A stretch of DNA of 64,000 bases from Actinomadura sp. J1-007 (GTDB lineage: Bacteria; Actinomycetota; Actinomycetes; Streptosporangiales; Streptosporangiaceae): NCBI RefSeq assembly GCF_009793335.1, contig NZ_WING01000001.1, positions 4,650,001-4,714,000 of the forward strand. Direction: 5' to 3'. The notes beneath the pieces are model-generated. The model did no database searches and had not been told where the DNA came from. It worked only from the letters and a program-made list of their open reading frames with translations. Position 1 is the stretch's first letter. Each line of letters begins with the position of its first letter. The position numbers and the translations under genes were made by a program. This document shows, one piece after another, positions 1 to 8,928 of this stretch.

Positions 1-831
1 GCGGCGATCGCGACCGCGATGGGCTCGCTGCTGTGGCGGATGGCGATGCCGTTCGTCCCGCACCGCGTGCCGCTGCCGGGCGACCGCGCGTTCCACCGCT
101 CCACCCGCACGGTGAACGAGATCCTGCGGCCCGTCATCACGGCGGCGCGCGTCGGCGACCGCGAGGGCCAGGACGTCGTCACCCGCCTGCTGAACGGCGC
201 GGGCCCGGACGGGACGCCGCTCACCGACGAGCAGATCTGCGACGACATCGTGGCACTGTTCGTCGCGGGCAGCGAGTCGAGCGCGATCGCGCTGACGTGG
301 GTGTGGGTGGCGATGCTCCAGAACCCGCACGTCGCCGAGCGCGTCCGCGAGGAGGTCGACCGCGTCGTCGGCGGCGGACGGCCCGAGCGCGAGCACATCC
401 GGCGGCTCACCTACACCCACCAGGTGCTGAACGAGGTCCTGCGCGTGTACTCGGTCGGCTGGGCGGTGCCGCGCATGGCGATCGAGGACGACGTGATCGA
501 CGGCGTCCCGATCCCCGGCGGCTCGACCCTGGTCATCTCGCCGTACCTCACCCACCGGCTGGAGGACGTCTGGGAGCGGCCCGAGGAGTTCGACCCGGAC
601 CGCTTCACGCGCGAACGGGTCCGGGCCCGGCACCCGCTCGCCTACCTGCCGTTCGGGGACGGCGGGCACCAGTGCATCGGCCAGCATTTCTTCAGCCAGG
701 AGGCGTCGCTGATCGTCGCGACCATTCTGAGCAGGTACGAGGTCACGTTGCGCAACGCGCCGGTCGAGCCCAAGCTGTCCCTGACGTTGCAGCCGAGGAC
801 TCCGGTGGAATTGGAGTTCACGCCCCGCTGA
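1..831 (+). CDS. Cytochrome P450, C-terminal part (5' end outside window)
   Basis: The reading frame is open from the first base, so the gene begins upstream; about 276 residues are present. Family landmarks appear in order: the I-helix oxygen-binding segment AGSESS (about residue 89), the K-helix ExxR as EVLR (about 145), a perf-type FDPDRF, and the heme loop FGDGGHQCIG with the thiolate Cys near residue 225. It is therefore a complete catalytic core of a heme monooxygenase that takes electrons from a ferredoxin or similar partner. The substrate cannot be told. A CvnA-type histidine kinase follows 168 bases downstream on the same strand. P450s are the fifth gene of actinobacterial conservons (cvnE), so this may close such an operon; that depends on sequence left of the window. 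Confidence 0.93.
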   Translation, partial: AAIATAMGSLLWRMAMPFVPHRVPLPGDRAFHRSTRTVNEILRPVITAARVGDREGQDVVTRLLNGAGPDGTPLTDEQICDDIVALFVAGSESSAIALTWVWVAMLQNPHVAERVREEVDRVVGGGRPEREHIRRLTYTHQVLNEVLRVYSVGWAVPRMAIEDDVIDGVPIPGGSTLVISPYLTHRLEDVWERPEEFDPDRFTRERVRARHPLAYLPFGDGGHQCIGQHFFSQEASLIVATILSRYEVTLRNAPVEPKLSLTLQPRTPVELEFTPR

Positions 832-998
832 ACGAAGCCGGTATTACCCGATCGCAAGGAAAGCGGCGTTGCTAGGGTGCTTTGCGTGCAAACAGGGGCC
901 TGAGAGGTCTCGCCCGGGACGCCACCTCATCCTCCGAGGGCGCGCGGGTCCCCTCTCGGGCCGCCTGCCCCCGCTCTGGATGGTTTGAGGACTGCTCG

Positions 999-3695
999 AT
1001 GCGCCTGCGCAAGTCGCCCGGCGCCCGCAACACGCGCGTGCGGGCGAAGATCACGGCCATGCTGTTGTCCCTGGTCGCGCTGTGGGGGTTCGCGGCGTGG
1101 GTCACGGTGCGGGACGGCTGGAACCTGCTGGAGGCCGGCCAGATCGACGAGACCGCGGGCCGCCCGACCAAGTCCCTGATCAACATGCTCCAGGACGAGC
1201 GGCGGCTGTCGCTGGTCCAGCTCGGCCGCCCGCGCGGCGCGGTCGTGCCCGGCCTGGCCGACCAGCGCGAGCGCACCGACCGGCTGGTCACGAGCTGGCG
1301 CAGGTCCGCGAAGGACGCGCCCGGGAAGATCACCAAGAACGTCGCCGACACCCGCAAGCGGCTCGACGCGCTCGACGCGGTGCGCGCCTCGATCGACGCG
1401 GGCACCGCCGACCGCTCGTCCGCCGCGCAGGTCTACAACCAGGCGATCGACGCGGCGTTCGGCATCCTGGTCATCAACGCCCAGCTCGACGACCAGGAGG
1501 TCGCCGCCGACGGCCGCGCGCTGATCGCCCTCACCCGGGGCCGCGAGCTGCTCGCCCGCGAGGACGCGTTCCTGTCCGGGGTGATCGCCGAGGGCCGGTT
1601 CGGGCCCGGCGACCTGAACCGGTTCGCGCAGGCGGTGGGCGTCCAGCGGTACGGCCTGGAGGAGGCGTACGCGCAGCTCGCGCCGGGCGACCGCAAGCAC
1701 TACGAGGAGGTCACGCGCGGCGCGGCGTACTCCGCCGTCCGCTCGATGGAGGACCGGATCCTCGCGCAGCGGCCCCGCGCGCTCCAGCGGCCGGGCGTGA
1801 CCGCCACGCAGTGGCAGGCCGCGTCCAAACCGCTGCTGAACCAGCTCGACCAGGCCATCGACAAGGGCGGCGACGCGGTCGTCGAGCGCGCCGAGCCGGT
1901 CGGCTACGGCGTGCTGCTGCGGCTGGTGCTGGTCGCCGGCCTCGGGCTGGTCGCGGTCGTCGCGTCCATCGTCCTCGCGTTCACCACCGCCCGCGCGATC
2001 ATCCGGCAGCTCAACCGGCTGCGGATCGCGGCCGAGGAGCTGGCCGACACGCGGCTGCCGGACGTGGTCGCCCGGCTCGGCCGCGGCGAGAAGGTCGACG
2101 TCGCCGCGCAGGCCCCGCCGCTGCGGTTCGGCGACGACGAGATCGGGCGCGTCGGCAAGGCGTTCAACCGGGTCCAGGAGACCGCCATCGCCGCCGCCGT
2201 CCAGCAGGCCGAGCAGCGCGCCGGGTTCCGCAAGACGCTGCGCAACCTGGCCCAGCGCAACCAGAGCCTGGTCAACCGGCAGCTCCAGATGATCGACCGG
2301 ATGGAGCGCCGCGAGGACCTGGCGGGCAAGGAGCTGGAGGACCTGCTCCGGCTCGACCACCTGACCACCCGCGCCCGCCGCAACGCCGAGAACCTGGTGC
2401 AGCTCTCCGGCGGCCAGCCGACCCGCGTGTGGCGCCGCCCCGTCCCGATCCTGGACGTCATCCGCGCCGCGGTCTCCGAGGTGGAGAACTACGAGCGCGC
2501 CACGTTCCAGCGGATCGACCCGGCGTGGCTGCGCGGGCACGCGGTGATCGACGTGATCCGGCTGCTCGCCGAGCTGATCGAGAACGCGCTGAGCTTCTCC
2601 AGCCCCGAGACCACCGTGGAGATCAGCGGCCAGACCACCCCGAACGGGTTCGCGATCGCGGTGGAGGACAAGGGGCTCGGGCTCGACCCCGACCGGCTGG
2701 AGGTGGCCAACCACATGCTGGCCACGCCGCCGGAGTTCGACGTGGCGCCCGAGGAGCGGCTCGGCCTGCTCGTCGCCGGGCTGATCGCCCGCCGCCACTC
2801 CATCACCACCACGCTGAAGCGGTCGCCGTACGGGGGCGTCACGGCGGTCGTGCTGCTGCCCGACGCGCTGTTCGAGCGTGCTCCCGAGGAGCGCCCGCTC
2901 GTCGGCGCGGGCATGGTGAACGGCGCGTCCGGCAGGGCGGCGGGCGCGTCCGGGGCGCGCGACGCCTCGTCCGCCCGGCCGCTGTCCCCGGCGCAGGACG
3001 CGCCCGGACGCGGCAACCTCGCGGTGCTGTCGTCCGCGCGGCCCGAGGGCCCGGCGCTGGTCGCGCTCCCGTCGCCCGGCCCGTCCGGCGACGACGGCGA
3101 CGGCGCGGACGGAGCTGACGGCGCGGACGGCGACGGGGCCGACGACGGCCACCTGCCGCTGCCGACCCGCCCGGCGTCCGCCGACCGCGCCGAAGACGGA
3201 CCGCGCGGCGACGGCGACCGTTCCCCCGGACCGCGCGGCGACGGCGACGACCCGCGCGAACGCGGCGAGGCGCACGGCGGCGACACACCGCGGCCCGCGA
3301 ACGAGCCGGGCGGCCCCGCGGACGCGTCGGGCGAGCCCGCGGGCGAGCACGGCGCGGAGCCGGACGACGACGGCGTCACCCCGGGCGGCCTGCCGATCCG
3401 CCGCCCGCAGGAGAGCCTCGCGCCCGCGCTGAAGACGGACGCGCCGCTGGTCGCCGAGGAGCCCGAGCCCGAGGAGCTGGTCCGCTCGCCCGAGGACGTC
3501 CAGCGCATCATGGGCGCCTACCAGCGGGGCACGCTGCGCGGCCGCGCCGACGCCCAGGCCCAGGAGACCGGCCCGCAGGCCGCCGGTGCGCGGGCCCCGG
3601 AGGCCGCCGCACCGGACGGCGAAGCGCCGGACGCGCCGGAGGACGGCGGGCCGAACGCGGACGAGCCGGAGGACGGATCACCGCGGCATGACTGA
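999..3695 (+). CDS. CvnA-type sensor histidine kinase with nitrate/nitrite-sensing-like domain
   Basis: 898 residues from ATG 999, which has GAGG eight bases upstream; a GTG at 882 is possible but would add a poorly coding leader. Order: TM segment (about 14-36), long helical extracellular region resembling the NIT nitrate/nitrite-sensing domain, second TM (about 303-327), HAMP, H-box LDHLTTRARRNAENL (His about 452), N-box ELIENALSF, G1 box EDKGLGLDPD, then a disordered Gly/Asp/Pro-rich tail of about 270 residues. This architecture is that of conservon CvnA kinases, whose usual partners are a roadblock protein, a DUF742 protein and a small GTPase. None of those follows here: the next gene is convergent. 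It may be an orphan kinase or belong to a conservon lying to the left. The ligand is unknown. Confidence 0.88.
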   Translation: MRLRKSPGARNTRVRAKITAMLLSLVALWGFAAWVTVRDGWNLLEAGQIDETAGRPTKSLINMLQDERRLSLVQLGRPRGAVVPGLADQRERTDRLVTSWRRSAKDAPGKITKNVADTRKRLDALDAVRASIDAGTADRSSAAQVYNQAIDAAFGILVINAQLDDQEVAADGRALIALTRGRELLAREDAFLSGVIAEGRFGPGDLNRFAQAVGVQRYGLEEAYAQLAPGDRKHYEEVTRGAAYSAVRSMEDRILAQRPRALQRPGVTATQWQAASKPLLNQLDQAIDKGGDAVVERAEPVGYGVLLRLVLVAGLGLVAVVASIVLAFTTARAIIRQLNRLRIAAEELADTRLPDVVARLGRGEKVDVAAQAPPLRFGDDEIGRVGKAFNRVQETAIAAAVQQAEQRAGFRKTLRNLAQRNQSLVNRQLQMIDRMERREDLAGKELEDLLRLDHLTTRARRNAENLVQLSGGQPTRVWRRPVPILDVIRAAVSEVENYERATFQRIDPAWLRGHAVIDVIRLLAELIENALSFSSPETTVEISGQTTPNGFAIAVEDKGLGLDPDRLEVANHMLATPPEFDVAPEERLGLLVAGLIARRHSITTTLKRSPYGGVTAVVLLPDALFERAPEERPLVGAGMVNGASGRAAGASGARDASSARPLSPAQDAPGRGNLAVLSSARPEGPALVALPSPGPSGDDGDGADGADGADGDGADDGHLPLPTRPASADRAEDGPRGDGDRSPGPRGDGDDPRERGEAHGGDTPRPANEPGGPADASGEPAGEHGAEPDDDGVTPGGLPIRRPQESLAPALKTDAPLVAEEPEPEELVRSPEDVQRIMGAYQRGTLRGRADAQAQETGPQAAGARAPEAAAPDGEAPDAPEDGGPNADEPEDGSPRHD

Positions 3696-3749
3696 ATCGT
3701 TGCGGTAGGTCAAAGATCGCCCGTCCCGGCCGGACCCGCCGACCCCGCA

Positions 3750-3764
3750 GGCCCCGCCGGGGCC
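3750..3764. terminator. GC hairpin between convergent genes
   Basis: GGCCCC, three-base loop, GGGGCC, in the 72-base gap between the convergent kinase and ROK regulator genes. It could serve both strands. There is no T run, as is usual in actinomycetes. Confidence 0.45.
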
Positions 3765-3767
3765 GCG

Positions 3768-4958
3768 TCAGTCTGAGGCGGCGGTCGCCGTCCATGCCGC
3801 CAGGCCCTCGTCCGAGAGCACCTGGTCGAACGCGGCCTCCGCCGCGCCGACCAGCGTGCTGTGCGGGCCGAGCGTCGAGGGCAGCAGCGGCGGCGGGGCG
3901 GCGCGCCGGAAGCTCATCAGACCGGCGCGCAGCGCCCGGTCCAGCTCCTCGCCGGCGACGGCGGCGATGCCGGGGCCGAGGCCCGACAGCGTCACCCGGT
4001 CGGGGTCCAGCGCGTTGACGAGCGCGCCCGCGCCGCGGCCGAGGGCCCGCGCGGCGGCGGCGACCGCGCGGCGCGACGCGGGGTCCGAGCCCGCTGCCGC
4101 GATGATCCGCTCGGCCTCCGTGCGGGGGTCGCGCGGCGGCGGGAGGCCGAGGACGCGCGCCATCGCCCGCCCGTCCACCTCCAGGTCCCAGCATCCGGAC
4201 GCGCCGCACGGGCACTCCAGCGCCGGGTCGCCGAACGGCATGTGCCCGAACTCGCCCGCAGCCCCCGTCGCGCCGTTCACCGGGCGGCCGTCCACGATCA
4301 GCACGCCGCCGACGCCGACCTCCACCGTCAGGTGCAGGACGGCCCGCGCCCCCGCCCCGGCCCCGCGCCGCGCCTCCGCCAGCCCGGCGAGCGAGGCGTC
4401 GTTGCCGACGAGCAGCGGGACGTCCGGCGCCGGGCGCAGCGGCTCGAACGACACGTCCCGCCAGCCGAGGCCGGACGCCTGGACGATCGTCGTCCCGACG
4501 GCCGTCCCGGCGACGGCGACCGACACCGCGCGCAGCCGCCGCCCGTACGCCGCGCGCGCCTCGGCCACCCGTTCGCTGAGGACGCCGAGCACGGCGGCGG
4601 GGCCGGGCCCCGGACGCCGGCCGGACGTCTCGCGGACCGCGCGTCCGCCGAGCTCGACGGCGGCGACCTGCCAGCGTTCGTGGCCGATGTTGACGACGCA
4701 GGCGAGCGGCCCGCGCGGGTGCGCGCCGAGCGCGGGGGAGGGGCGCCCGCGCTCGCCGGTCGGCGGCGGCGCGGTCTCGGCGAGGAGCCGCGCCGCCCTC
4801 AGCCGCGCCGCGATCTCGGTCGCCGAGCCGCTGCTGAGGCCGAGGGCGCGCGCCGCGTCCGCCCTGGTCGTGTCCGGATGCTCGTGCGCGTACCGCAGGA
4901 ACGCGAGCGCCCCCTGCCGGCGCAGGGTGTGCGCCCGGTGCGCCCCGGTCGTCCGCAT
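3768..4958 (-). CDS. ROK-family transcriptional repressor
   Basis: 396 residues from ATG 4958; GGGAG lies ten bases upstream, whereas ATG 4967 is almost in contact with it. The N-terminal ~70 residues form a winged helix (ARALGLSSGSATEIAARL). The rest is a ROK fold with GEFGHMPFGD (about 238) and the zinc motif CPCGASGC (about 250), followed by W rather than the usual E in the conserved GCxE position. ROK regulators bind a sugar or sugar phosphate and repress nearby genes. It is transcribed divergently from the MFS gene across an 83-base gap holding an inverted repeat, so that transporter is the likeliest target. Two genes on lies the sugar ABC operon, which it might also control. Confidence 0.9.
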   Translation of the reverse strand: MRTTGAHRAHTLRRQGALAFLRYAHEHPDTTRADAARALGLSSGSATEIAARLRAARLLAETAPPPTGERGRPSPALGAHPRGPLACVVNIGHERWQVAAVELGGRAVRETSGRRPGPGPAAVLGVLSERVAEARAAYGRRLRAVSVAVAGTAVGTTIVQASGLGWRDVSFEPLRPAPDVPLLVGNDASLAGLAEARRGAGAGARAVLHLTVEVGVGGVLIVDGRPVNGATGAAGEFGHMPFGDPALECPCGASGCWDLEVDGRAMARVLGLPPPRDPRTEAERIIAAAGSDPASRRAVAAAARALGRGAGALVNALDPDRVTLSGLGPGIAAVAGEELDRALRAGLMSFRRAAPPPLLPSTLGPHSTLVGAAEAAFDQVLSDEGLAAWTATAASD

Positions 4959-4981
4959 GGCTGACATTCTCCCGCAATCGG

Positions 4982-5006
4982 ATTAATCTCGACAGACGAG
5001 GATTTT
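4982..5006. promoter_or_regulatory. Candidate ROK operator in divergent promoter region
   Basis: AATCTCG, five bases, CGAGGATT: near-palindromic, AT-richer than its surroundings, and centred between the divergent ROK repressor and MFS transporter genes. ROK repressors (NagC/Mlc type) bind comparable AT-rich inverted repeats. Assignment to this repressor is inference from position. Confidence 0.45.
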
Positions 5007-5041
5007 TCCCCCAGAGGGGCGGCCCCGATCATGCCCGGCCG

Positions 5042-6166
5042 ATGACCCGCGAGGCCCGTACCCCGGCGCTGTACGCGGCGCTCGGCTGCCTCGGCTACCT
5101 GCTCGCCGCGCTCGGCGCGATCGTCCCGGAGCTGCGCGCCGAACGCGGCCTGCCGCGCGCCGAGGCCGCGCTGTACCCGTCCGGCTTCGCGGTCGGCCTC
5201 GTCGTGGTCGGGCTGACCGGACACCGCCTCGCCCGGCGGCTCGGCCGCCACGCCCTGCCCGCCGCGCTCGGCTCGCTCGTCGGCGGCGCGGCCGTCCTCG
5301 CCCTGTCCGGCGGACGCCTCGGCGGCGCCGCCGGAGCCCTCGCGCTCGGGCTCGGCGGCGCGGGGCTCGTCCAGGTGGTGCCCGCGACCCTGCGCGCGAT
5401 CCGCGACGACGCGACGGTGGCGATCGGGAAGGCCAACGCCGTCTCCAGCGGCGCCTCCGTGGTCGCGCCGCCGCTGATCGGCGCGGCGGTCGCCCACGGG
5501 CTCGGCTGGCGCGCCGCGTTCGCGCTGCCGCCGCTGCTCGTGGCCGCCGTCCTGCTGGTCCGCCGCCCCGCGGCCCGCGCCCTCGCCGAGCCGCCGGACG
5601 GCGAGCCGGGCGGGCGGGCGCCGCGGCCGTTCCGGAGCCGGTGGACGGACCTCGTGCTGGCCGTCGGCGTCGAGTTCTGCATGATGTTCTGGGCGGCGGA
5701 CTTCCTGCACTCGGTGAAGGGCCTCGGGACGGGCGCCGCGACCACCGCGTCCGCCGCGTTCGTGCTCGGGATGGCGGCGGGCCGCGCCATGGTCGGGCCG
5801 GCCGTCCGGTACGCGGGCACCCCGCGACGCCTGCTGGCCTGCGCCGCGTCGCTCGCGCTCGCCGGCTTCGCGGCCTTCTGGGCCGCGCCGCCGGCGCCCG
5901 CCGTCGCGGGGCTCGGCGCGGTCGGCCTCGGCGTCGCGCTGCTGTACCCGGTCGTCCTCGCCGAGGCGCTCGCGGCCTGGCCGGAACGTCCCGCCCGCGC
6001 CGCCGCCCGCTGCGCCCTCGCGTCCGGGACGGCCGTGGGCGTCCCGCCGCTGGCCCTCGGGGCGCTGGCCGACCTCGCGGGCCTGCGCGCCGCCTACCTG
6101 ATCGCCCCGTTCCTCCTGACCCTGTTCCTGGTCCGGGCCCTCCGCCGGTCCGTCCCGCCACGCTGA
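5042..6166 (+). CDS. MFS transporter
   Basis: 374 residues, strongly hydrophobic from residue 9 onward with about twelve membrane segments broken by a charged central loop (about 180-200, ending FRSRWTDL). The basic loop HRLARRLGRH after the second helix matches the MFS cytoplasmic loop 2-3 position. Inner-membrane secondary transporter, most like drug or small-molecule exporters. ATG 5042 follows CCCGGCCG with no clear Shine-Dalgarno, so the message may be nearly leaderless. Divergent from the ROK repressor and convergent with the ROK sugar kinase. Substrate unknown; the sugar-sensing neighbour hints at a sugar or sugar-derived compound. Confidence 0.85.
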   Translation: MTREARTPALYAALGCLGYLLAALGAIVPELRAERGLPRAEAALYPSGFAVGLVVVGLTGHRLARRLGRHALPAALGSLVGGAAVLALSGGRLGGAAGALALGLGGAGLVQVVPATLRAIRDDATVAIGKANAVSSGASVVAPPLIGAAVAHGLGWRAAFALPPLLVAAVLLVRRPAARALAEPPDGEPGGRAPRPFRSRWTDLVLAVGVEFCMMFWAADFLHSVKGLGTGAATTASAAFVLGMAAGRAMVGPAVRYAGTPRRLLACAASLALAGFAAFWAAPPAPAVAGLGAVGLGVALLYPVVLAEALAAWPERPARAAARCALASGTAVGVPPLALGALADLAGLRAAYLIAPFLLTLFLVRALRRSVPPR

Positions 6167-6167
6167 C

Positions 6168-6217
6168 CCGCGGCGGGGCGCGGCACCGCCTCGTCCCGGC
6201 ACCGCGCCCCGCCGCGG
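6168..6217. terminator. Strong bidirectional terminator
   Basis: CCGCGGCGGGGCGCGG (6168-6183) and its exact reverse complement (6202-6217) flank an 18-base loop: a perfect 16-bp stem filling the gap between the convergent MFS and ROK kinase genes. Confidence 0.75.
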
Positions 6218-6218
6218 C

Positions 6219-7103
6219 TCAACGGGCGGACGCGGCCAGGACGGCGGCGCCGTGCACGGCGGCGCGGTCGCCGAGGAGGGCCGGGACGACCGGCGGGGGC
6301 GCGCGGAACAGCAGCCGCGCCGCGAAGCGCTCGGCCAGCGGCCCCAGCAGGGCGTCGCCCGCCTTCGCGAGGCCGCCGCCGACGACGACCAGCGCCGGGT
6401 CGAGCATGAGCGTCGCGGTCGCGAGCGAGTCGGCCAGCGCGTCGAGCGCCTCGTCCCAGACCCGCGCGGCGGGCCCGTCGCCCGCCAGCGCGCGGCGCAC
6501 GACCTCCTCGGCCGGGACGTCCGCGCCGGTGAGCGCGGCGTGGCGGCGGGAGACCCCCGCGGCCGACGCGTACGCCTCCAGGCAGCCGCGGTTGCCGCAC
6601 GTGCACGGCTCCCCGCCCGGCCGGACGACCGTGTGCCCGATCTCGCCGCTCCACCCCGACGCGCCCGGGTACGGCGCGCCGCCGAGGACGAGCGCCGCGG
6701 CGATGCCCGTCCCGATCGGCAGGAACAGGAAGTCGCCCGCTCCGCGCCCGGCGCCGCGGGCGGCCTCGCCGAGGCCGCCCGTCCGCACGTCGTGGCCGAG
6801 CGCGACGGGGACGCCGAGCCGTTCGGACACCAGCGCGCCGAACGGGACGTCGCGCCAGCCGATGTTGGCCGAGTAGACGGCGGTGCCCGTCGCCTCGTCC
6901 ACCAGGCCGGGGACGGCGATCCCCGCGGCGGTGACCCCGTCGGCGCGCGCGGCGAGGTCGGCGGCGAACGCCACGACGGCGGCGGCCGCCGCCTCCGGCG
7001 GGCGGGGCGTCGGGCGGTCCTCGGTGTGCAGGGCCGTCCCGTCCGGCGCGATCAGGGCGCCCTTCATCGACGTGCCGCCGACGTCGAGCGCGACGACCGT
7101 CAC
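6219..7103 (-). CDS. ROK-family sugar kinase (glucokinase/GlcNAc-kinase-like)
   Basis: 294 residues from GTG 7103, which shares GTGA with the stop of the upstream permease (translational coupling). N-terminal ATP-binding motif LDVGGTSMKGAL, catalytic-loop region GHDVRTGGLGE, GEIGHTVV (about 154) and zinc motif CTCGNRGCLE (about 167-176). There is no helix-turn-helix, so this is a kinase rather than a repressor. ROK kinases phosphorylate hexoses such as glucose, N-acetylglucosamine, N-acetylmannosamine or allose in the cytoplasm. As the last gene of an ABC sugar-import operon it presumably traps the imported sugar as its 6-phosphate. The exact sugar cannot be read from the sequence; the DasR-like site upstream favours an amino sugar. 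Confidence 0.88.
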   Translation of the reverse strand: MTVVALDVGGTSMKGALIAPDGTALHTEDRPTPRPPEAAAAAVVAFAADLAARADGVTAAGIAVPGLVDEATGTAVYSANIGWRDVPFGALVSERLGVPVALGHDVRTGGLGEAARGAGRGAGDFLFLPIGTGIAAALVLGGAPYPGASGWSGEIGHTVVRPGGEPCTCGNRGCLEAYASAAGVSRRHAALTGADVPAEEVVRRALAGDGPAARVWDEALDALADSLATATLMLDPALVVVGGGLAKAGDALLGPLAERFAARLLFRAPPPVVPALLGDRAAVHGAAVLAASAR

Positions 7104-7930
7104 TTGACCGAGCCCGCGGTCAGCCCGCCGATCAGGTACCGCTCGATGAACACGAACAGGATCACGACCGGCACGATGGCGATCAGCGACGTGGCGAACA
7201 GGTACTGCCAGTGCTCCTGGTACTGCGTCACGAACGACGGGATCGCGACCGTGAGCGGGCGCCGGTCGGGCGAGGCCGTCACCGTCAGCGCGACGATGTA
7301 CTCGTTCCACGCCGAGATGAACGTGTAGACGACCGCGGTCACCACGCCCGGCATCGAGATCGGCAGCGTCACGCGGGCGAGCGCGCCGATCCGCCCCGCG
7401 CCGTCCAGGAACGCGGCCTCCTCCAGCTCGCGGGGGATGCTGGAGAAGTAGCCGTGCAGGATCCAGATGCAGAACGGCAGGTTGAACGCCGCGTTCACCA
7501 GGATCAGCGCCAGCAGGGTGTCGGTCAGGTTGAGCGCGACCATCTCCCGGTAGATGCCGATCACCAGCGCGGTCGGCGCGAACATCTGCGTCACCAGCAC
7601 CAGCAGCAGGAACGCGCCGCGCCCCCGGAACCGGTTGCGCGCCGTGTAGTACGCGGCGGGCAGCGCGCACGCGAGCGTCACCAGCGTCGCGGCGGCGGCG
7701 ACGGTGAGCGAGACGCGGATGTTCGTCCAGATCGGCGCGGCGTCCCACACGTCGGCGAAGTTGGACCACTTCCAGTGCGTCGGCAGGTAGCCGCCCGGCG
7801 ACTTGGTCAGCTCCCGCTCGGGCTTCAGCGAGGTCAGGAACATCTGGAGGTACGGCAGGATGAACGCGAGCGCCACCAGCCAGCCCACCGCCGTCAGCAG
7901 GACGACGCGCAGCCGTACGGGCCGTTTCAT
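7100..7930 (-). CDS. Carbohydrate ABC transporter permease (MalG-like)
   Basis: 276 residues, about six membrane helices, with the cytoplasmic EAA loop EEAAFLDGAGRIGALARVTL (about 170-190) that docks on the ATPase. The length and the C-terminal signature ERYLIGGLTAGSVK are standard for CUT1 family MalG-type permeases. It starts at ATG 7930 inside the stop of the first permease (ATGA overlap) and its own stop overlaps the kinase start, so the operon is tightly coupled. No ATPase gene is present here; as in streptomycetes, a shared MsiK-type ATPase encoded elsewhere probably energises the importer. Confidence 0.92.
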   Translation of the reverse strand: MKRPVRLRVVLLTAVGWLVALAFILPYLQMFLTSLKPERELTKSPGGYLPTHWKWSNFADVWDAAPIWTNIRVSLTVAAAATLVTLACALPAAYYTARNRFRGRGAFLLLVLVTQMFAPTALVIGIYREMVALNLTDTLLALILVNAAFNLPFCIWILHGYFSSIPRELEEAAFLDGAGRIGALARVTLPISMPGVVTAVVYTFISAWNEYIVALTVTASPDRRPLTVAIPSFVTQYQEHWQYLFATSLIAIVPVVILFVFIERYLIGGLTAGSVK

Positions 7931-8928
7931 CGGACCTCCTCCCGCCAGCGCGAGGCCCGCAGGTAGAGCAGCACCATCACCAGGATGAGGGCGAAGTTGA
8001 CCACCGCCATGGCGGCCGACTCGCCGACGTTCTGGTCATAGAACGCGATCTTGTACATGAACGTGGTGGTGGTGTCGGTCGCGTGCCCGGGCCCGCCGCC
8101 CGTCATCGCCCAGATGATCGGGAACGAGTTGAACACGTTGATCACGTTGATGATCGAGGCGATCAGGATCGCCGGGCGCAGCAGCGGCAGCGTGATCCCG
8201 AAGTAGGCGCGCACCGCGCCCGCCCCGTCCACCCGCGCCGCCTCGTACACGTCCTCCGGGATGGTCTGGAGCCCGGCGAGGATGACGAACGAGGTGAACG
8301 GCAGCGACACGAACACCGCCACCCACATCATCCACAGCATCGCCTGGTGCGGGTGCGCCAGCCAGTTCACCGGCTGGTCGATCACGTTCAGGTCCAGCAG
8401 CACCCGGTTGACCAGGCCGGAGTAGTTGTCGAGCATCCACTTCCAGATCAGCGCGGTCATCAGCACCGACGCCGCCCACGGCACGATCACCGTCCAGCGG
8501 ACGACGCGGCGGCCGGGGAACCGGGCGTTCAGCAGCTGCCCGAGCGCGAGCGACAGCAGCATCGTCACCACGACCACGCCGGCGACCCACAGCAGGGTGC
8601 GGCCGACGACGGCGAGGAACGCGTCCTCGTCGAACAGGTCGGAGTAGTTGCGCGAGCCGCTGCCGCCGAGCGTGACGCCGGACGAGCTGATCTTCTGGAG
8701 GGAGGTGCGGACCATCTCCACGACCGGCCACAGCACCACGACGGCGATGAGCGCGATCGACGGGCCGAGCCACAGCAGCGGGGTCAGCGCCCGGCCGATC
8801 CGGCGCGGCCGGGAGGGGCCGGACGGGCGCGCGGGGGACGGGGAGGCCCCGGGCACGGCGGCCCGGGGCTGGAGGGAGCGGGGCGGCGGGGCCCCCGAAC
8901 CCCGCGCGCCCGACGTGGCGTCGCGCAC
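7927..8928 (-). CDS. Sugar ABC transporter permease (MalF-like)
   Basis: 333 residues from GTG 8928, immediately after the stop of the binding-protein gene. An N-terminal Pro/Ala-rich cytoplasmic stretch of about 45 residues precedes six membrane helices; the EAA loop reads YEAARVDGAGAVRAYFGITL. A later start would also be compatible with the family. It forms the membrane channel with the following MalG-like permease. Confidence 0.9.
   Translation of the reverse strand: MRDATSGARGSGAPPPRSLQPRAAVPGASPSPARPSGPSRPRRIGRALTPLLWLGPSIALIAVVVLWPVVEMVRTSLQKISSSGVTLGGSGSRNYSDLFDEDAFLAVVGRTLLWVAGVVVVTMLLSLALGQLLNARFPGRRVVRWTVIVPWAASVLMTALIWKWMLDNYSGLVNRVLLDLNVIDQPVNWLAHPHQAMLWMMWVAVFVSLPFTSFVILAGLQTIPEDVYEAARVDGAGAVRAYFGITLPLLRPAILIASIINVINVFNSFPIIWAMTGGGPGHATDTTTTFMYKIAFYDQNVGESAAMAVVNFALILVMVLLYLRASRWREEVR

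Noticed and set aside
927..3350. 807-codon antisense frame over the CvnA-type kinase
   Set aside because: Shadow of the kinase, Arg/Ala/Val/Gly-rich, no start signal.
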